NCBI GenBank assembly: GCA_027365375.1
Contig: DAHXNM010000075.1
Coordinates: 1-10,107 of the forward strand
Direction: 5' to 3'
DNA length: 10,107 nt
Origin: Ferrimicrobium sp.
GTDB taxonomy: Bacteria; Actinomycetota; Acidimicrobiia; Acidimicrobiales; Acidimicrobiaceae
Part shown: positions 1 through 7,539 of the stretch, piece by piece
Layout of the letters: each line of letters opens with the position of its first letter
Numbering within the stretch: position 1 is the stretch's first letter
Notes under the pieces: generated by a model
Told to the model about the DNA's origin: nothing
Database searches by the model: none
Seen by the model: only the letters and a program-made list of their open reading frames with translations
Made by a program: the position numbers and the translations under genes

Positions 1-616
1 CTGGCTCCACGATAATCGCAGCGACATCCTCGCCAACCTTGGGAGGTTCGTTATAGGGAACCACGATAGTGTCAAGGACTGCAGCCGGGGTCACGCCCAC
101 CGATGCCGGAAGACCAAGTGATGCAACCCCAGACCCACTCGAAGCTAGCAGAGCGTCGGAATGGCCATGATAACACCCCTCAAACTTGATGATCTTCGAT
201 CGGCCGGTCACTCCTCGTGCCAAACGGAGAGCGGTCATCGTTGCCTCGGTGCCCGAACTCGTCAGGCGCACAAGGTCTATCCCGGGCACCTTCGCTTTGA
301 TGAGTTCTGCGAGCTCCACCTCACCGAGGGTTGGTGCCCCAAAGGTGGTTCCTCTTCGAGCGGCATCCATTAAAGCCGCCAAAATACCATCGTCTCCATG
401 GCCATGGATAATCGCTCCATATGACTGGACGTAATCTAGATATCGACGACCCTCGATATCGACAACATAGGAACCATGACCTTCTCGAATAAAAAATGGA
501 CTCCCACCGACAGAATTAAATGAACGCACTGGCGAATTTACACCCCCTACCAGCGACGCACAGGCGCGAGAAAATGCGGCTTCATTCCCCATGGGGACCT
601 CGTTGTTCATATCCAT
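1..616 (-). CDS. hemL: Glutamate-1-semialdehyde 2,1-aminomutase, N-terminal part (cut by window edge)
   Basis: PLP-dependent aminomutase that turns glutamate-1-semialdehyde into 5-aminolevulinate, the second step of the C5 route, in the cytosol. About 205 residues are visible. Family landmarks are GGVNSPVRSF (residues 24-33), the PLP-phosphate-binding SSGTEATMTALR (120-131) and CYHGHSD (148-154). The Schiff-base lysine lies beyond the window edge and cannot be checked. I chose the start at 616 because AAGGAGG sits 7 bases before that ATG; a second in-frame ATG at 610 overlaps the hemB stop as ATGA and is the alternative. Either way the gene overlaps the end of hemB and is probably translationally coupled to it. 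It is the last visible gene of the hemA-C-D-B-L operon. The family call is secure; only the exact start is open. Confidence 0.95.
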   Translation of the reverse strand, partial: MDMNNEVPMGNEAAFSRACASLVGGVNSPVRSFNSVGGSPFFIREGHGSYVVDIEGRRYLDYVQSYGAIIHGHGDDGILAALMDAARRGTTFGAPTLGEVELAELIKAKVPGIDLVRLTSSGTEATMTALRLARGVTGRSKIIKFEGCYHGHSDALLASSGSGVASLGLPASVGVTPAAVLDTIVVPYNEPPKVGEDVAAIIVEP

Positions 617-1581
617 CCTGCCGCCTCCTTGGCAAAGTAGGTGAGGACGTTGTCCGCGCCGGCTCGGACTATTGCGGTCAACGACTCAAGAATCGTCTGT
701 TTTCGGTCAATGAACCCAGCCTCCGACGCTGACATAATCATCGAATACTCCCCTGACACCTGGTAGGCCGTCAACGGGACTGGGCAGATAGCTCGGATCT
801 TTGCAAGCACATCGAGATAGTATGAGGCTGGCTTGACCATAACCATATCGGCACCCTCCGCTAGATCTAGCTCAACCTCAAGTAACGCCTCTCGCTGATT
901 TCGATAGTCCTGTTGATAACCACGTCGATCGCCTCCATCAGCAATCTGAACATCGACCGCCTCACGAAATGGCCCGTAGAGAGCAGAGGCGTATTTGGCA
1001 GAGTAGGCCAGAATGCCGCACTCCGATGCGTGCATGTCGTCGAGTGCCTCTCTGATCGCAGCAACCTGATGATCCATCATGCCTGAAGGTGCCACCATAT
1101 CGACACCAGCGCTCGCAAGGGATTGAGCAAGCTCCTGATAACGAAGCAAGGTGCGGTCGTTGTCGACTCGTCCCTTTGCATCCAGCACGCCACAATGTCC
1201 ATGTGAGGTGTACTCATCCAGGCACAGATCGCTAAATACATAGACCGAGTCCCCGAAGGTATCCTTCAACTCGCTAATCGTGCGTTGAAGGATAAAGTCG
1301 GATCGACATGCGTAACTGCCATCCTCGTCTTTGTGATCAGTCACTCCAAACAGGAGAACACTAGAGACACCGCAATCCAGGAGAGCACGAACCTCCTCGA
1401 TAGCACTCGCCGCCGAGTGTTGTACAACTCCAGGCATAGATGCGATTGGCACCGGCTGGCTTATCCCCTCGCGGACGAACATCGGCAGGATGAACTGTCC
1501 ACGATGAAGTCGCGTCTCTGCCACAAGATCTCGCACTTGGGCGGTTGCTCGTAACCGCCGTGGTCGCCGAAAGTGTTCCAT
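607..1581 (-). CDS. hemB: Delta-aminolevulinic acid dehydratase (porphobilinogen synthase)
   Basis: Joins two 5-aminolevulinate molecules into porphobilinogen in the cytosol. The protein has 324 residues, the normal family length. The two active-site lysines are present: K196 in YSAKYASALYGPFREA and the Schiff-base K250 in GADMVMVKPASYY, which fits the family signature. The metal loop reads DLCLDEYTSHGHCG (residues 118-131), with C120, D122 and C130. The second cysteine of the classical three-Cys zinc site is therefore an aspartate, so the metal set may differ from the E. coli type. The ATG start lies 18 bases after the cobA/hemD stop and has GGGTAGG 9 bases upstream. The 3' end overlaps hemL. 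The function is secure; the metal preference is inference. Confidence 0.97.
   Translation of the reverse strand: MEHFRRPRRLRATAQVRDLVAETRLHRGQFILPMFVREGISQPVPIASMPGVVQHSAASAIEEVRALLDCGVSSVLLFGVTDHKDEDGSYACRSDFILQRTISELKDTFGDSVYVFSDLCLDEYTSHGHCGVLDAKGRVDNDRTLLRYQELAQSLASAGVDMVAPSGMMDHQVAAIREALDDMHASECGILAYSAKYASALYGPFREAVDVQIADGGDRRGYQQDYRNQREALLEVELDLAEGADMVMVKPASYYLDVLAKIRAICPVPLTAYQVSGEYSMIMSASEAGFIDRKQTILESLTAIVRAGADNVLTYFAKEAAGWI
624..630 (-). promoter_or_regulatory. Ribosome binding site for hemL inside the hemB 3' end
   Basis: On the minus strand, AAGGAGG lies within the last codons of hemB, 7 bases before the ATG at 616 and 13 bases before the ATG at 610. The spacing favours 616 as the hemL start. 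Confidence 0.6.
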
Positions 1582-1599
1582 AACCTCTAGCCTACCCAG

Positions 1600-3060
1600 C
1601 TACGAATGAGCTGCCGAGGAGGCGAGCTCGGAAAGCAACTCTGTTAAACCTTGAACCGAATACTCTTGTGCGACATCAATCTGATCGATACCAACGCTCC
1701 GTAGACGATCCGCCGTCACGGGTCCAATAGCTACGGCCCGCTTCGGCTTCACCTCTGGATATTGGGCGTGATAACCATCGACAGTCGAGGCGGCGGTGAA
1801 GACGGTCACGTCCAACGCCGCAGCAAGGTCAGGAGCTATCATCGGTTCAGGGATACAAACCTGGTAGGCCTCAACGACATCTACAGACCAGCCTTTGGCG
1901 GCCAACCCCTCTGGCACCACTTCGCGAGCGACACGAGCTCGGGGGAATAGCACTCTGCCGCTTCCCTCAGGAAAACTCGCCACCAATGATTCCCCAACAA
2001 ACTCTGTTGGCATGAGATCACAGCCAACTCGATGGCGTTCTAACGCTGACCGGGTCCCTGAACCGATGCAGGCTATCTTGATCCCAGCCAGCCTCCTAAG
2101 GTCAGCAATCTCATTCAATGTACGCTCAACACCATTTTTCGAGGTAAACACGAGCCAATCGTAAGCATCGATCTCCTGCAGAGCCGCTTTCAAACCTAGC
2201 CCTCCATCAGAAGGATCACGAATCTCGATCGCTGGCGCCTGAACGACCGTTGCCCCACAATCACGTAATCCAACTGCGAGCTCGTCACCAGCATCGAAGG
2301 GTCTAAGGAGGTGGATACTCCAACCAGCCAATGGAAGCGACCGACGCCAACCCAGGTCGACGCCTGCTGTCCTGCCGATAATGATCACCGCTGGAGAACT
2401 GATCTCTTCATCTGCAAGCTGACCAACGGTCGTCCTAAGCGAACGCTCCTTAGCCCAGGTAACAGACTCGATCGCAGTGGCAGGGGTAGTGGGATCCATA
2501 CCTGCATCCACCAGAGCCTTGGCGATAACGCCCCGGTGTGCGACGCCCATCAAAACGACGATGGTGAGCCCGGAATCGACTAAGGCTGACCAGTCATAGT
2601 CGAGTGGCGCATCGGCGTGACGGTGGCCTGTGATGACGATATAGCCATCCGCGAGCCCTCGGTGTGTCACTGCCACACCGGCAAACATCGGGCCCGCTAA
2701 GGCAGATGTGACGCCAGGGACGACTTCGACCGCGATATCAGCCCCAATCAAGGCATCCACCTCTTCGCCACCTCTTCCAAAGAGAAACGGGTCTCCGCCT
2801 TTCAGGCGAACGACGAGTTCATTGTTTCGGCTCAGACGGATGAGTTCTTGATTGATAGCATCCTGCGAAAATGAGGTCTTCCCAGGTCGCTTCCCTACAT
2901 CTACTATCTCAACATGCTTTGGGATCAACTGCTTGAGTCTGACATCAACTAGAAAATCGGTCACGACGACATCGGCCTTCAGTAGCAGTTCCAGGCCTCT
3001 AACCGTGATTAGACCTGGGTCTCCCGGGCCCGCCCCTACCAGTGCTACTCGCGCTACCAA
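1600..3060 (-). CDS. cobA/hemD: Fused uroporphyrinogen-III C-methyltransferase / uroporphyrinogen-III synthase
   Basis: Two-domain protein of 486 residues. Residues 1 to about 240 form a SAM-dependent methyltransferase that makes precorrin-2 from uroporphyrinogen III. They carry VGAGPGDPGLITVRG (8-22), VVRLKGGDPFLFGRGGEE (83-100) and VPGVTSALAGP (114-124), all typical of the SUMT/CobA family. Residues from about 246 to 486 match HemD, which cyclises and inverts ring D of hydroxymethylbilane; landmarks are WLVFTSKNGV, FVGESLVASFP, LFPRARVAREVVPEGL and AIGPVTADRL. No NAD-binding CysG dehydrogenase domain is visible. The start codon is TTG, 3 bases after the hemC stop, with GGAG 6 bases before it; the first residues run straight into the methyltransferase P-loop, so little room exists for another start. 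Such fusions are known in actinobacteria and some Firmicutes. Confidence 0.95.
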   Translation of the reverse strand: MVARVALVGAGPGDPGLITVRGLELLLKADVVVTDFLVDVRLKQLIPKHVEIVDVGKRPGKTSFSQDAINQELIRLSRNNELVVRLKGGDPFLFGRGGEEVDALIGADIAVEVVPGVTSALAGPMFAGVAVTHRGLADGYIVITGHRHADAPLDYDWSALVDSGLTIVVLMGVAHRGVIAKALVDAGMDPTTPATAIESVTWAKERSLRTTVGQLADEEISSPAVIIIGRTAGVDLGWRRSLPLAGWSIHLLRPFDAGDELAVGLRDCGATVVQAPAIEIRDPSDGGLGLKAALQEIDAYDWLVFTSKNGVERTLNEIADLRRLAGIKIACIGSGTRSALERHRVGCDLMPTEFVGESLVASFPEGSGRVLFPRARVAREVVPEGLAAKGWSVDVVEAYQVCIPEPMIAPDLAAALDVTVFTAASTVDGYHAQYPEVKPKRAVAIGPVTADRLRSVGIDQIDVAQEYSVQGLTELLSELASSAAHS

Positions 3061-3063
3061 GTG

Positions 3064-3957
3064 CTACTCCGCAGCTTCCGCTACAGAGAGAAGCTCAAGG
3101 GCTCCACGCTCTATCAAATTGTTCGCTAGCGAGCGGCCAAGTTCGACCGGCTCACCCCCACTTTGGGCAGCACGTAGAACCCTTGTTCCGTCACTCTTGG
3201 CCACCATGCCGTAGAGCATGAGCCCGTCCTCTCCAGTTTTAGCAAACCCACCAATTGGAAGACTGCATCCAGTTCCAAACACTTGGAGAAAACTCCGCTC
3301 TGCGACTACCTCTCGCTGGGTGTCACCATCATTGATCGACGCTAGGAGCTTGAGCATCTCAGCATCGTCCGATCGACACTCCACTGCAATAGCTCCCTGG
3401 CCAACTTGAGGCAGCATAACCTCTGGGTCTAGGATCTCCATCACAGACGGGTGGAGATCTAGCCGTTCAAGCGCAGCAGCTGCCACAAAGATGGCATCCA
3501 TCCGTCGCCCCTTAGAGAGTCTCGTGCGAATGTTTCCTCGAAGCGTCTCTATCTCTACATCCGGACGCAACGCAAGTAGTTGAGCTGCTCGCCGTGTAGA
3601 GGAGGTTCCCACGCGAGCACCGCGCGGGAGATCCTTTAGCAGGGAGCCGACGATTACGTCGCGGGGATCTGCTCGCGAGAGCCAAGCGCCGACCTCGAGT
3701 CCCGCGACCAACGCACTCGGAAGATCCTTGGCAGAGTGAACCGCCACCCTCGCGTGACGATCTAACAGCTGATGCTGTACATCTTTAACGAATACTCCTT
3801 GACCGCCAATCTCGGAAAGGTTACGATCAGCTGATCGATCACCCTCTGTCTCAACTACAGCGATCTCCGTCGGCATAGGGAGGAGCGAGGCTACAAGGTT
3901 TGCTTGCCAAAGGGCTAACTCCGAACCACGCGTCGCTATCCTTACAGAATCAGGCAT
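3064..3957 (-). CDS. hemC: Hydroxymethylbilane synthase (porphobilinogen deaminase)
   Basis: Polymerises four porphobilinogens into hydroxymethylbilane using a covalent dipyrromethane cofactor. From the ATG at 3957 the protein has 297 residues, close to the usual length. It opens with IATRGSELALWQAN (7-20), has the catalytic Asp78 in VHSAKDLPSAL, the arginine-rich GTSSTRRAAQLL (117-128), and the cofactor cysteine C231 in FGTGCSLPIGGFA. The frame stays open upstream to an ATG at 4014, but that would add 19 unrelated residues overlapping hemA by 44 bases, and family members begin just before the IATRGS motif, so I chose 3957. Only 13 bases separate it from the hemA stop and no strong Shine-Dalgarno is seen, so translational coupling to hemA is likely. 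Confidence 0.95.
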   Translation of the reverse strand: MPDSVRIATRGSELALWQANLVASLLPMPTEIAVVETEGDRSADRNLSEIGGQGVFVKDVQHQLLDRHARVAVHSAKDLPSALVAGLEVGAWLSRADPRDVIVGSLLKDLPRGARVGTSSTRRAAQLLALRPDVEIETLRGNIRTRLSKGRRMDAIFVAAAALERLDLHPSVMEILDPEVMLPQVGQGAIAVECRSDDAEMLKLLASINDGDTQREVVAERSFLQVFGTGCSLPIGGFAKTGEDGLMLYGMVAKSDGTRVLRAAQSGGEPVELGRSLANNLIERGALELLSVAEAAE

Positions 3958-3970
3958 TTTAAAGCCACAA

Positions 3971-5224
3971 TCACAGTCGAAAGATCGACTTGAAGTCTTC
4001 AAGAAACTCTGCAAAGCCTTCTGCTCCGGCTCGTTCCCTCAGTGATGAAGCAGGTTGATGAAGCAACTTACTCACAACCCGATGAGTTAGAAGCTCCAAC
4101 TCTTGGGCAACCTTTGGGTCGCTACTTCCCAACCTCTTCAGCGACCGGCTGAGCTCGCTCACTCGCACCTTTTCAGCCTCTTCATACAAACTTCGGAGCA
4201 CTGGATTCATGTCCTGCAGCCACGCGAGCTCACCGAAGTCAGCCAACTCCGATTCGATAATGAGTTCTACAGCATCTACCGCTTCCATGCGCTCTGCAAG
4301 TTGATCAGACACGAACTTATTCACATCATCGAGATCAACAAGCACGACACCAGCAACCTCAGCCATACCTCGATCGATCGTCCGTGGTCTACAGAGATCG
4401 ATAATACGCAAACCTGAGTATCCCTCAAGCATCGACGCATCAAGAACCGTCTTGCCAGAGGAGCCGGCCATAACCAGGGTGTCGAGCGAAGCAAGCTGAT
4501 GTGACAAGTCGCTTGTTGGGACAACTGCAACACCGACCAGCTCTCGCAAGATGACCTCGCGGCGCTCGGGCGACGAGGACATAACCGTAACCGTGGCACC
4601 TCGATCAACCAGAACTCGCGCCACCTCAGAGCCGATCGCCCCCGACCCTACTACACCGACTCGAGGGGAAGATCCTAGAAGATCTCTCTCCGAAGACATC
4701 GCCAGCAATGCAGCCGCAGAGGTGACCGAAACATTTCCGGAACCAATCAGCGTCTCATTGCGTATACGCTTCCCCACTTCCAGCGCTCGTTCAAAATATC
4801 TGCCAAGCGAGCCCGAGACAATTTTGCAGTCGCGAGCAGCCATTAACGCCTGTTTTACCTGTGACAAAATTTCACTTTCGCCGACAATCGCGGACTCCAG
4901 CCCTCCTGTCACTCGCAGAAGGTGCCGGACTGCGGCTTTCCCGTACAATACGCGGGTGGCCGGCTGAACGTCTGCTACTGGAAGCTGCAATGCTCGTGCG
5001 AAAACTGCTGCTACTTCATCGACAGTCGAGTGAAACTGACCTGCCATGACATAGAGCTCGGTACGCGCACACGTACATAGAAGCAACGCCTCTTCAATCG
5101 ATCCATCTTCGATAAGACCTCGGAGAGAAGAGCGAAGCCCTTCCTCATCGGGTCGAGTGAGAGCAAAACGATCAAACTCGGCACCGACATCAGCCTCATT
5201 AACACTTAAAAGTATGACAGACAT
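3971..5224 (-). CDS. hemA: Glutamyl-tRNA reductase
   Basis: NADPH-dependent reduction of glutamyl-tRNA(Glu) to glutamate-1-semialdehyde, the committing step of the C5 pathway. The protein has 417 residues, normal for the family. The catalytic thiol is C52 in LLLCTCARTELYV; the common form is STCNRTE, so the Asn is Ala here. The substrate-domain segment RHLLRVTGGLESAIVGESEI, with its His, is intact, as are the Rossmann stretch VGVVGSGAIGSEVARVLVDRG and a helical C-terminal dimerisation region (about 310-417). The usual GxNHxxAP motif near the N-terminus is replaced by LSVNEADVGAEFDRFAL. The ATG at 5224 has GGTGG about 6 bases upstream. It is the first gene of the heme operon, and a possible upstream ORF overlaps its start. 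The function is secure despite the divergent N-terminus. Confidence 0.94.
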   Translation of the reverse strand: MSVILLSVNEADVGAEFDRFALTRPDEEGLRSSLRGLIEDGSIEEALLLCTCARTELYVMAGQFHSTVDEVAAVFARALQLPVADVQPATRVLYGKAAVRHLLRVTGGLESAIVGESEILSQVKQALMAARDCKIVSGSLGRYFERALEVGKRIRNETLIGSGNVSVTSAAALLAMSSERDLLGSSPRVGVVGSGAIGSEVARVLVDRGATVTVMSSSPERREVILRELVGVAVVPTSDLSHQLASLDTLVMAGSSGKTVLDASMLEGYSGLRIIDLCRPRTIDRGMAEVAGVVLVDLDDVNKFVSDQLAERMEAVDAVELIIESELADFGELAWLQDMNPVLRSLYEEAEKVRVSELSRSLKRLGSSDPKVAQELELLTHRVVSKLLHQPASSLRERAGAEGFAEFLEDFKSIFRL

Positions 5225-5325
5225 GCACTACCACCGCAACAAAAACACAAACCTTGACCTGTTAAGTGTATCCCGTCACGTTCTCCAAGCCGAAATGCCA
5301 GAGCAGAGTTGCACTCAGCAACCAT
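5206..5325 (-). CDS. Possible short Cys-rich upstream ORF overlapping the hemA start
   Basis: In the gap between proC and hemA an ATG at 5325 opens a 39-codon frame that ends at TAA (5206-5208), 19 bases into hemA in another frame. The peptide starts MVAECNSALAF and ends CFCCGGSACLSYF, with five cysteines, four of them in its last 13 residues. A GAGG lies 11 bases before the ATG, longer than ideal spacing. The overlap would allow translation of the peptide to control access to the hemA start. Cys-rich leader ORFs that act as attenuators are known in mycobacteria, but those sit before sulfur genes. This may equally be a chance frame. I know no named family for it. Confidence 0.22.
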   Translation of the reverse strand: MVAECNSALAFRLGERDGIHLTGQGLCFCCGGSACLSYF

Positions 5326-5338
5326 CGAAGACAAATCC

Positions 5339-6127
5339 TCACTCATCAGCACGCGCTGAGAGTACTTGCGCACGCTGAGCCGCCGCTTCTACGGCAGCAA
5401 GCGTCTGATGACGCAATCCTAACTCTTCAAAAACAGCTATCGCAGCAGCCGTCATCCCACCAGGAGAGGTGACCGCCAACCTCAAAGATCGAGGATCAAC
5501 TCGCTTTGAATCGGCCAGCATACCAGCTCCTAGAACCGTGGCTCGGGCCAGATCAAGCGAGACAGATGCTGGTATTCCAAGGGTTATTCCCGCCTCCTGC
5601 ATCGCCTCAATCAGCAAAAAGACATAGGCTGGGCCACTACCAGAAAGTGCGCTCACTACATCAAACTGGCTTTCGGCAACTACAAAAACCTCTCCAACGA
5701 GCCGAAATAGCTCTTCGGCGCGCGCCATCAAGGCTCCATCGTTCTCATCACCGCAGATAGCGGTCACCCCTGCTGCTATTTCGCAGGCTGTATTAGGCAT
5801 CGCGCGAACGACTTCACATCCCGAGGGTGCCCAAGACTTGAGTTGTTCAAGTCGCACTCCTGCAGCAACTGATATCGCCTTTGCGCCAACTGGGAGGCTG
5901 GATAGCACTCCTCTCATGTGATGAGGCTTTACGGCGAGCAGAAAGACCTCGGCTGGCTCAAGCGTACTGACTACCGTCGCAGCAGGCACCCTTGACGCTA
6001 TGGCCTGAGCCTTCGCTGGGGTATGATCGAGAATAGCAACTGAGCGAGGGCCGCCTTCGGCACTCCCCATACCAACTGCCAAGGCACCTCCCATGGCACC
6101 TCCGCCGACCAGCAGCAAATCGTACAT
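5339..6127 (-). CDS. proC: Pyrroline-5-carboxylate reductase
   Basis: Last step of proline synthesis: NAD(P)H-dependent reduction of 1-pyrroline-5-carboxylate, in the cytosol. The protein has 262 residues, slightly short but normal. The N-terminal Rossmann motif GGGAMG is at 8-13. Further on are the segments AVKPHH and RAMPNTACEIAAG, and the family signature ALSGSGPAYVFLLIEAM with VTSPGGMTAAAI near the C-terminus. The ATG at 6127 is preceded by GAGGAG at 5-base spacing, a strong ribosome binding site. It lies 80 bases after the glycosyltransferase gene and 114 bases before hemA, on the same strand, so it may share a long transcript or have its own promoter in the 80-base gap. I see no clear terminator in either gap. 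Confidence 0.96.
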   Translation of the reverse strand: MYDLLLVGGGAMGGALAVGMGSAEGGPRSVAILDHTPAKAQAIASRVPAATVVSTLEPAEVFLLAVKPHHMRGVLSSLPVGAKAISVAAGVRLEQLKSWAPSGCEVVRAMPNTACEIAAGVTAICGDENDGALMARAEELFRLVGEVFVVAESQFDVVSALSGSGPAYVFLLIEAMQEAGITLGIPASVSLDLARATVLGAGMLADSKRVDPRSLRLAVTSPGGMTAAAIAVFEELGLRHQTLAAVEAAAQRAQVLSARADE

Positions 6128-6207
6128 AACTACTCCTCGTCTCGCTCATCAAGAAAACTCAGCTGCTGTCACCAATATCGCTCGTCCGTAACGACCGGCG
6201 CTCGGAG

Positions 6208-7449
6208 TCAAGCACAACTCATGCAGTTGACCAGAACATCCTGCTGGACGATTCGGTCCACAACACCCATCAATCTTTGTGCACTCGCTGCCCACGTGAA
6301 TGATTCCGCACGACTCGCCGCCCGTTGCGACATTGCGCGATACTGAACGGGGTTCGCTAACAATGAGTCAATGGCTTGGGCAAACGCCGAAGCCTGACGG
6401 TCCTTCACCAAAATGCCAGAACGTCCTTCATCGACCACCGTCCTCAGTCCACCAGCATCAGTAGCGACTACTGGCGTTCCACACCCCATCGCCTCCAGAG
6501 CAACCAAGCCAAACGACTCGCTCACCGAGGGCACAATTACCACATCAGCAGCGCGATAGTAGGTCGACAATAACTCGTGTGACATCGGATCGATCACGGT
6601 AACCATATCTTCTAGACCATGACGACTTACAAGTTCGGCGACCCGCTTAAACTCGCGTTCTCCGTCCAAGCCCGATGGTCCGCCCACGATAATCAACCGG
6701 GCATTCCGTCGAGCGTGCAAATGTGCAAGGGTCTCGACGGCCAACGCTGTGCCCTTGAGCGATTGAATGCGACCGACGTAAAGGACAATTGGAATCCCAT
6801 CATCGAATCCAATTGCTTCACGAGCGGGCCCTGATGGCCCCGGTGCAAAGAAGGCTCGATCTATGCCTAGGGGCAACTGAACTATCTTCTCCTCGGGAGC
6901 CTGGTAGAGGTCGAGAAGCCATTTTGCTTCGTCGTCGCCGGATGCCAATACTGCATCAGAACAACCCAGAATGCGCGCCTCTTGATGTATCCGCAAACTC
7001 GATCTGCTATCGATTTGCGCGCCAAGTGAATGCTTTGCCTTCTCCAGCGTATGGAAAGTGGTGATCATAGGGACGTCAAGATCGTGCTTCACGCGATGCG
7101 CCGCAACCCCGGAGAGCCAGTAGTTTGCGTGTACAGCATCGTAACGAACCGAAGAATGCAACATGTGCTCCACCACGCGATCCGCAAACTCGGGTATACC
7201 GGTGTAATCCGGGGTGGTCTCAACTCCAGCGCGTTTCTGCACCGGCAACGAATGCAACCAAAGCCCAGATTCGAGTCGAGTAGACTCCTCGCGAGTAGCA
7301 CTGAGGCTCGCAGAAAATATATCGCATTCAACCCCAGCACGCGCCAGATGGGTTGTGAGCGCTCTAACGTAAACATTCATGCCACCGTTAACCCCGGACC
7401 CAGGCACCGCCACGGGTGAGGCATGGTAGCTAATCACAGCAAGTCTCAA
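6208..7449 (-). CDS. mshA: GT4 glycosyltransferase, MshA-like (D-inositol-3-phosphate glycosyltransferase of mycothiol synthesis)
   Basis: GT-B fold retaining glycosyltransferase of 413 residues. MshA joins N-acetylglucosamine from UDP-GlcNAc to inositol-3-phosphate, the first step of mycothiol, the main actinobacterial thiol. Visible landmarks are the N-terminal SPVAVPGSGVNGGMNVYV (11-28), AVHANYWLSG (105-114), TFHTLEKAKH (131-140), VGRIQSLKG (225-233) and the donor-site ESFGLVALEAMGCGTPVVA with E311 and E319. These fit MshA better than a generic GT4, and the gene order with proC and hemA supports it; other GT4 roles such as sucrose or lipid glycosylation remain possible. The start is TTG, with AGGGG 9 bases before it. 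The C-terminus ends with a CMSC motif. No mshB, mshC or mshD is in the window, so mycothiol production cannot be shown. Confidence 0.82.
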   Translation of the reverse strand: MRLAVISYHASPVAVPGSGVNGGMNVYVRALTTHLARAGVECDIFSASLSATREESTRLESGLWLHSLPVQKRAGVETTPDYTGIPEFADRVVEHMLHSSVRYDAVHANYWLSGVAAHRVKHDLDVPMITTFHTLEKAKHSLGAQIDSRSSLRIHQEARILGCSDAVLASGDDEAKWLLDLYQAPEEKIVQLPLGIDRAFFAPGPSGPAREAIGFDDGIPIVLYVGRIQSLKGTALAVETLAHLHARRNARLIIVGGPSGLDGEREFKRVAELVSRHGLEDMVTVIDPMSHELLSTYYRAADVVIVPSVSESFGLVALEAMGCGTPVVATDAGGLRTVVDEGRSGILVKDRQASAFAQAIDSLLANPVQYRAMSQRAASRAESFTWAASAQRLMGVVDRIVQQDVLVNCMSCA

Positions 7450-7472
7450 GTTATAACACCCCTGCCGAACCT

Positions 7473-7489
7473 AGCTAGCATAGCTAGCT
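7473..7489. repeat. Perfect inverted repeat upstream of the MshA-like gene
   Basis: AGCTAGC, spacer ATA, GCTAGCT: two 7-base arms with a 3-base spacer, also readable as two tandem TAGCTAGC units. It lies in the 90-base gap after the RsiG-like gene, centred about 32 bases before the mshA TTG. No T-run follows on the minus strand, so an operator fits better than a terminator. Binding protein unknown. Confidence 0.4.
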
Positions 7490-7539
7490 TAACCGCGGGA
7501 GTAACGAAGTTGTTCCGAGAATTCCAGACAAGCGCCAGG

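Noticed and set aside
1600..3060. CysG-type siroheme synthase
   Set aside because: There is no NAD-binding dehydrogenase/ferrochelatase domain; the second half fits HemD.
3824..3837. 14-base palindrome CGATCAGCTGATCG
   Set aside because: It lies inside the hemC coding region, far from any start, and follows from ordinary codons.
3958..4014. Longer hemC from the ATG at 4014
   Set aside because: The 19 extra residues have no family counterpart and would overlap hemA by 44 bases; the ATG at 3957 sits right before the conserved N-terminal motif.
4551..4967. Open frame of 138 codons on the plus strand
   Set aside because: It lies wholly antisense to hemA, shows no family motif, and its composition follows from the hemA codons. 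The other plus-strand frames between 161 and 8223 are rejected for the same reason.
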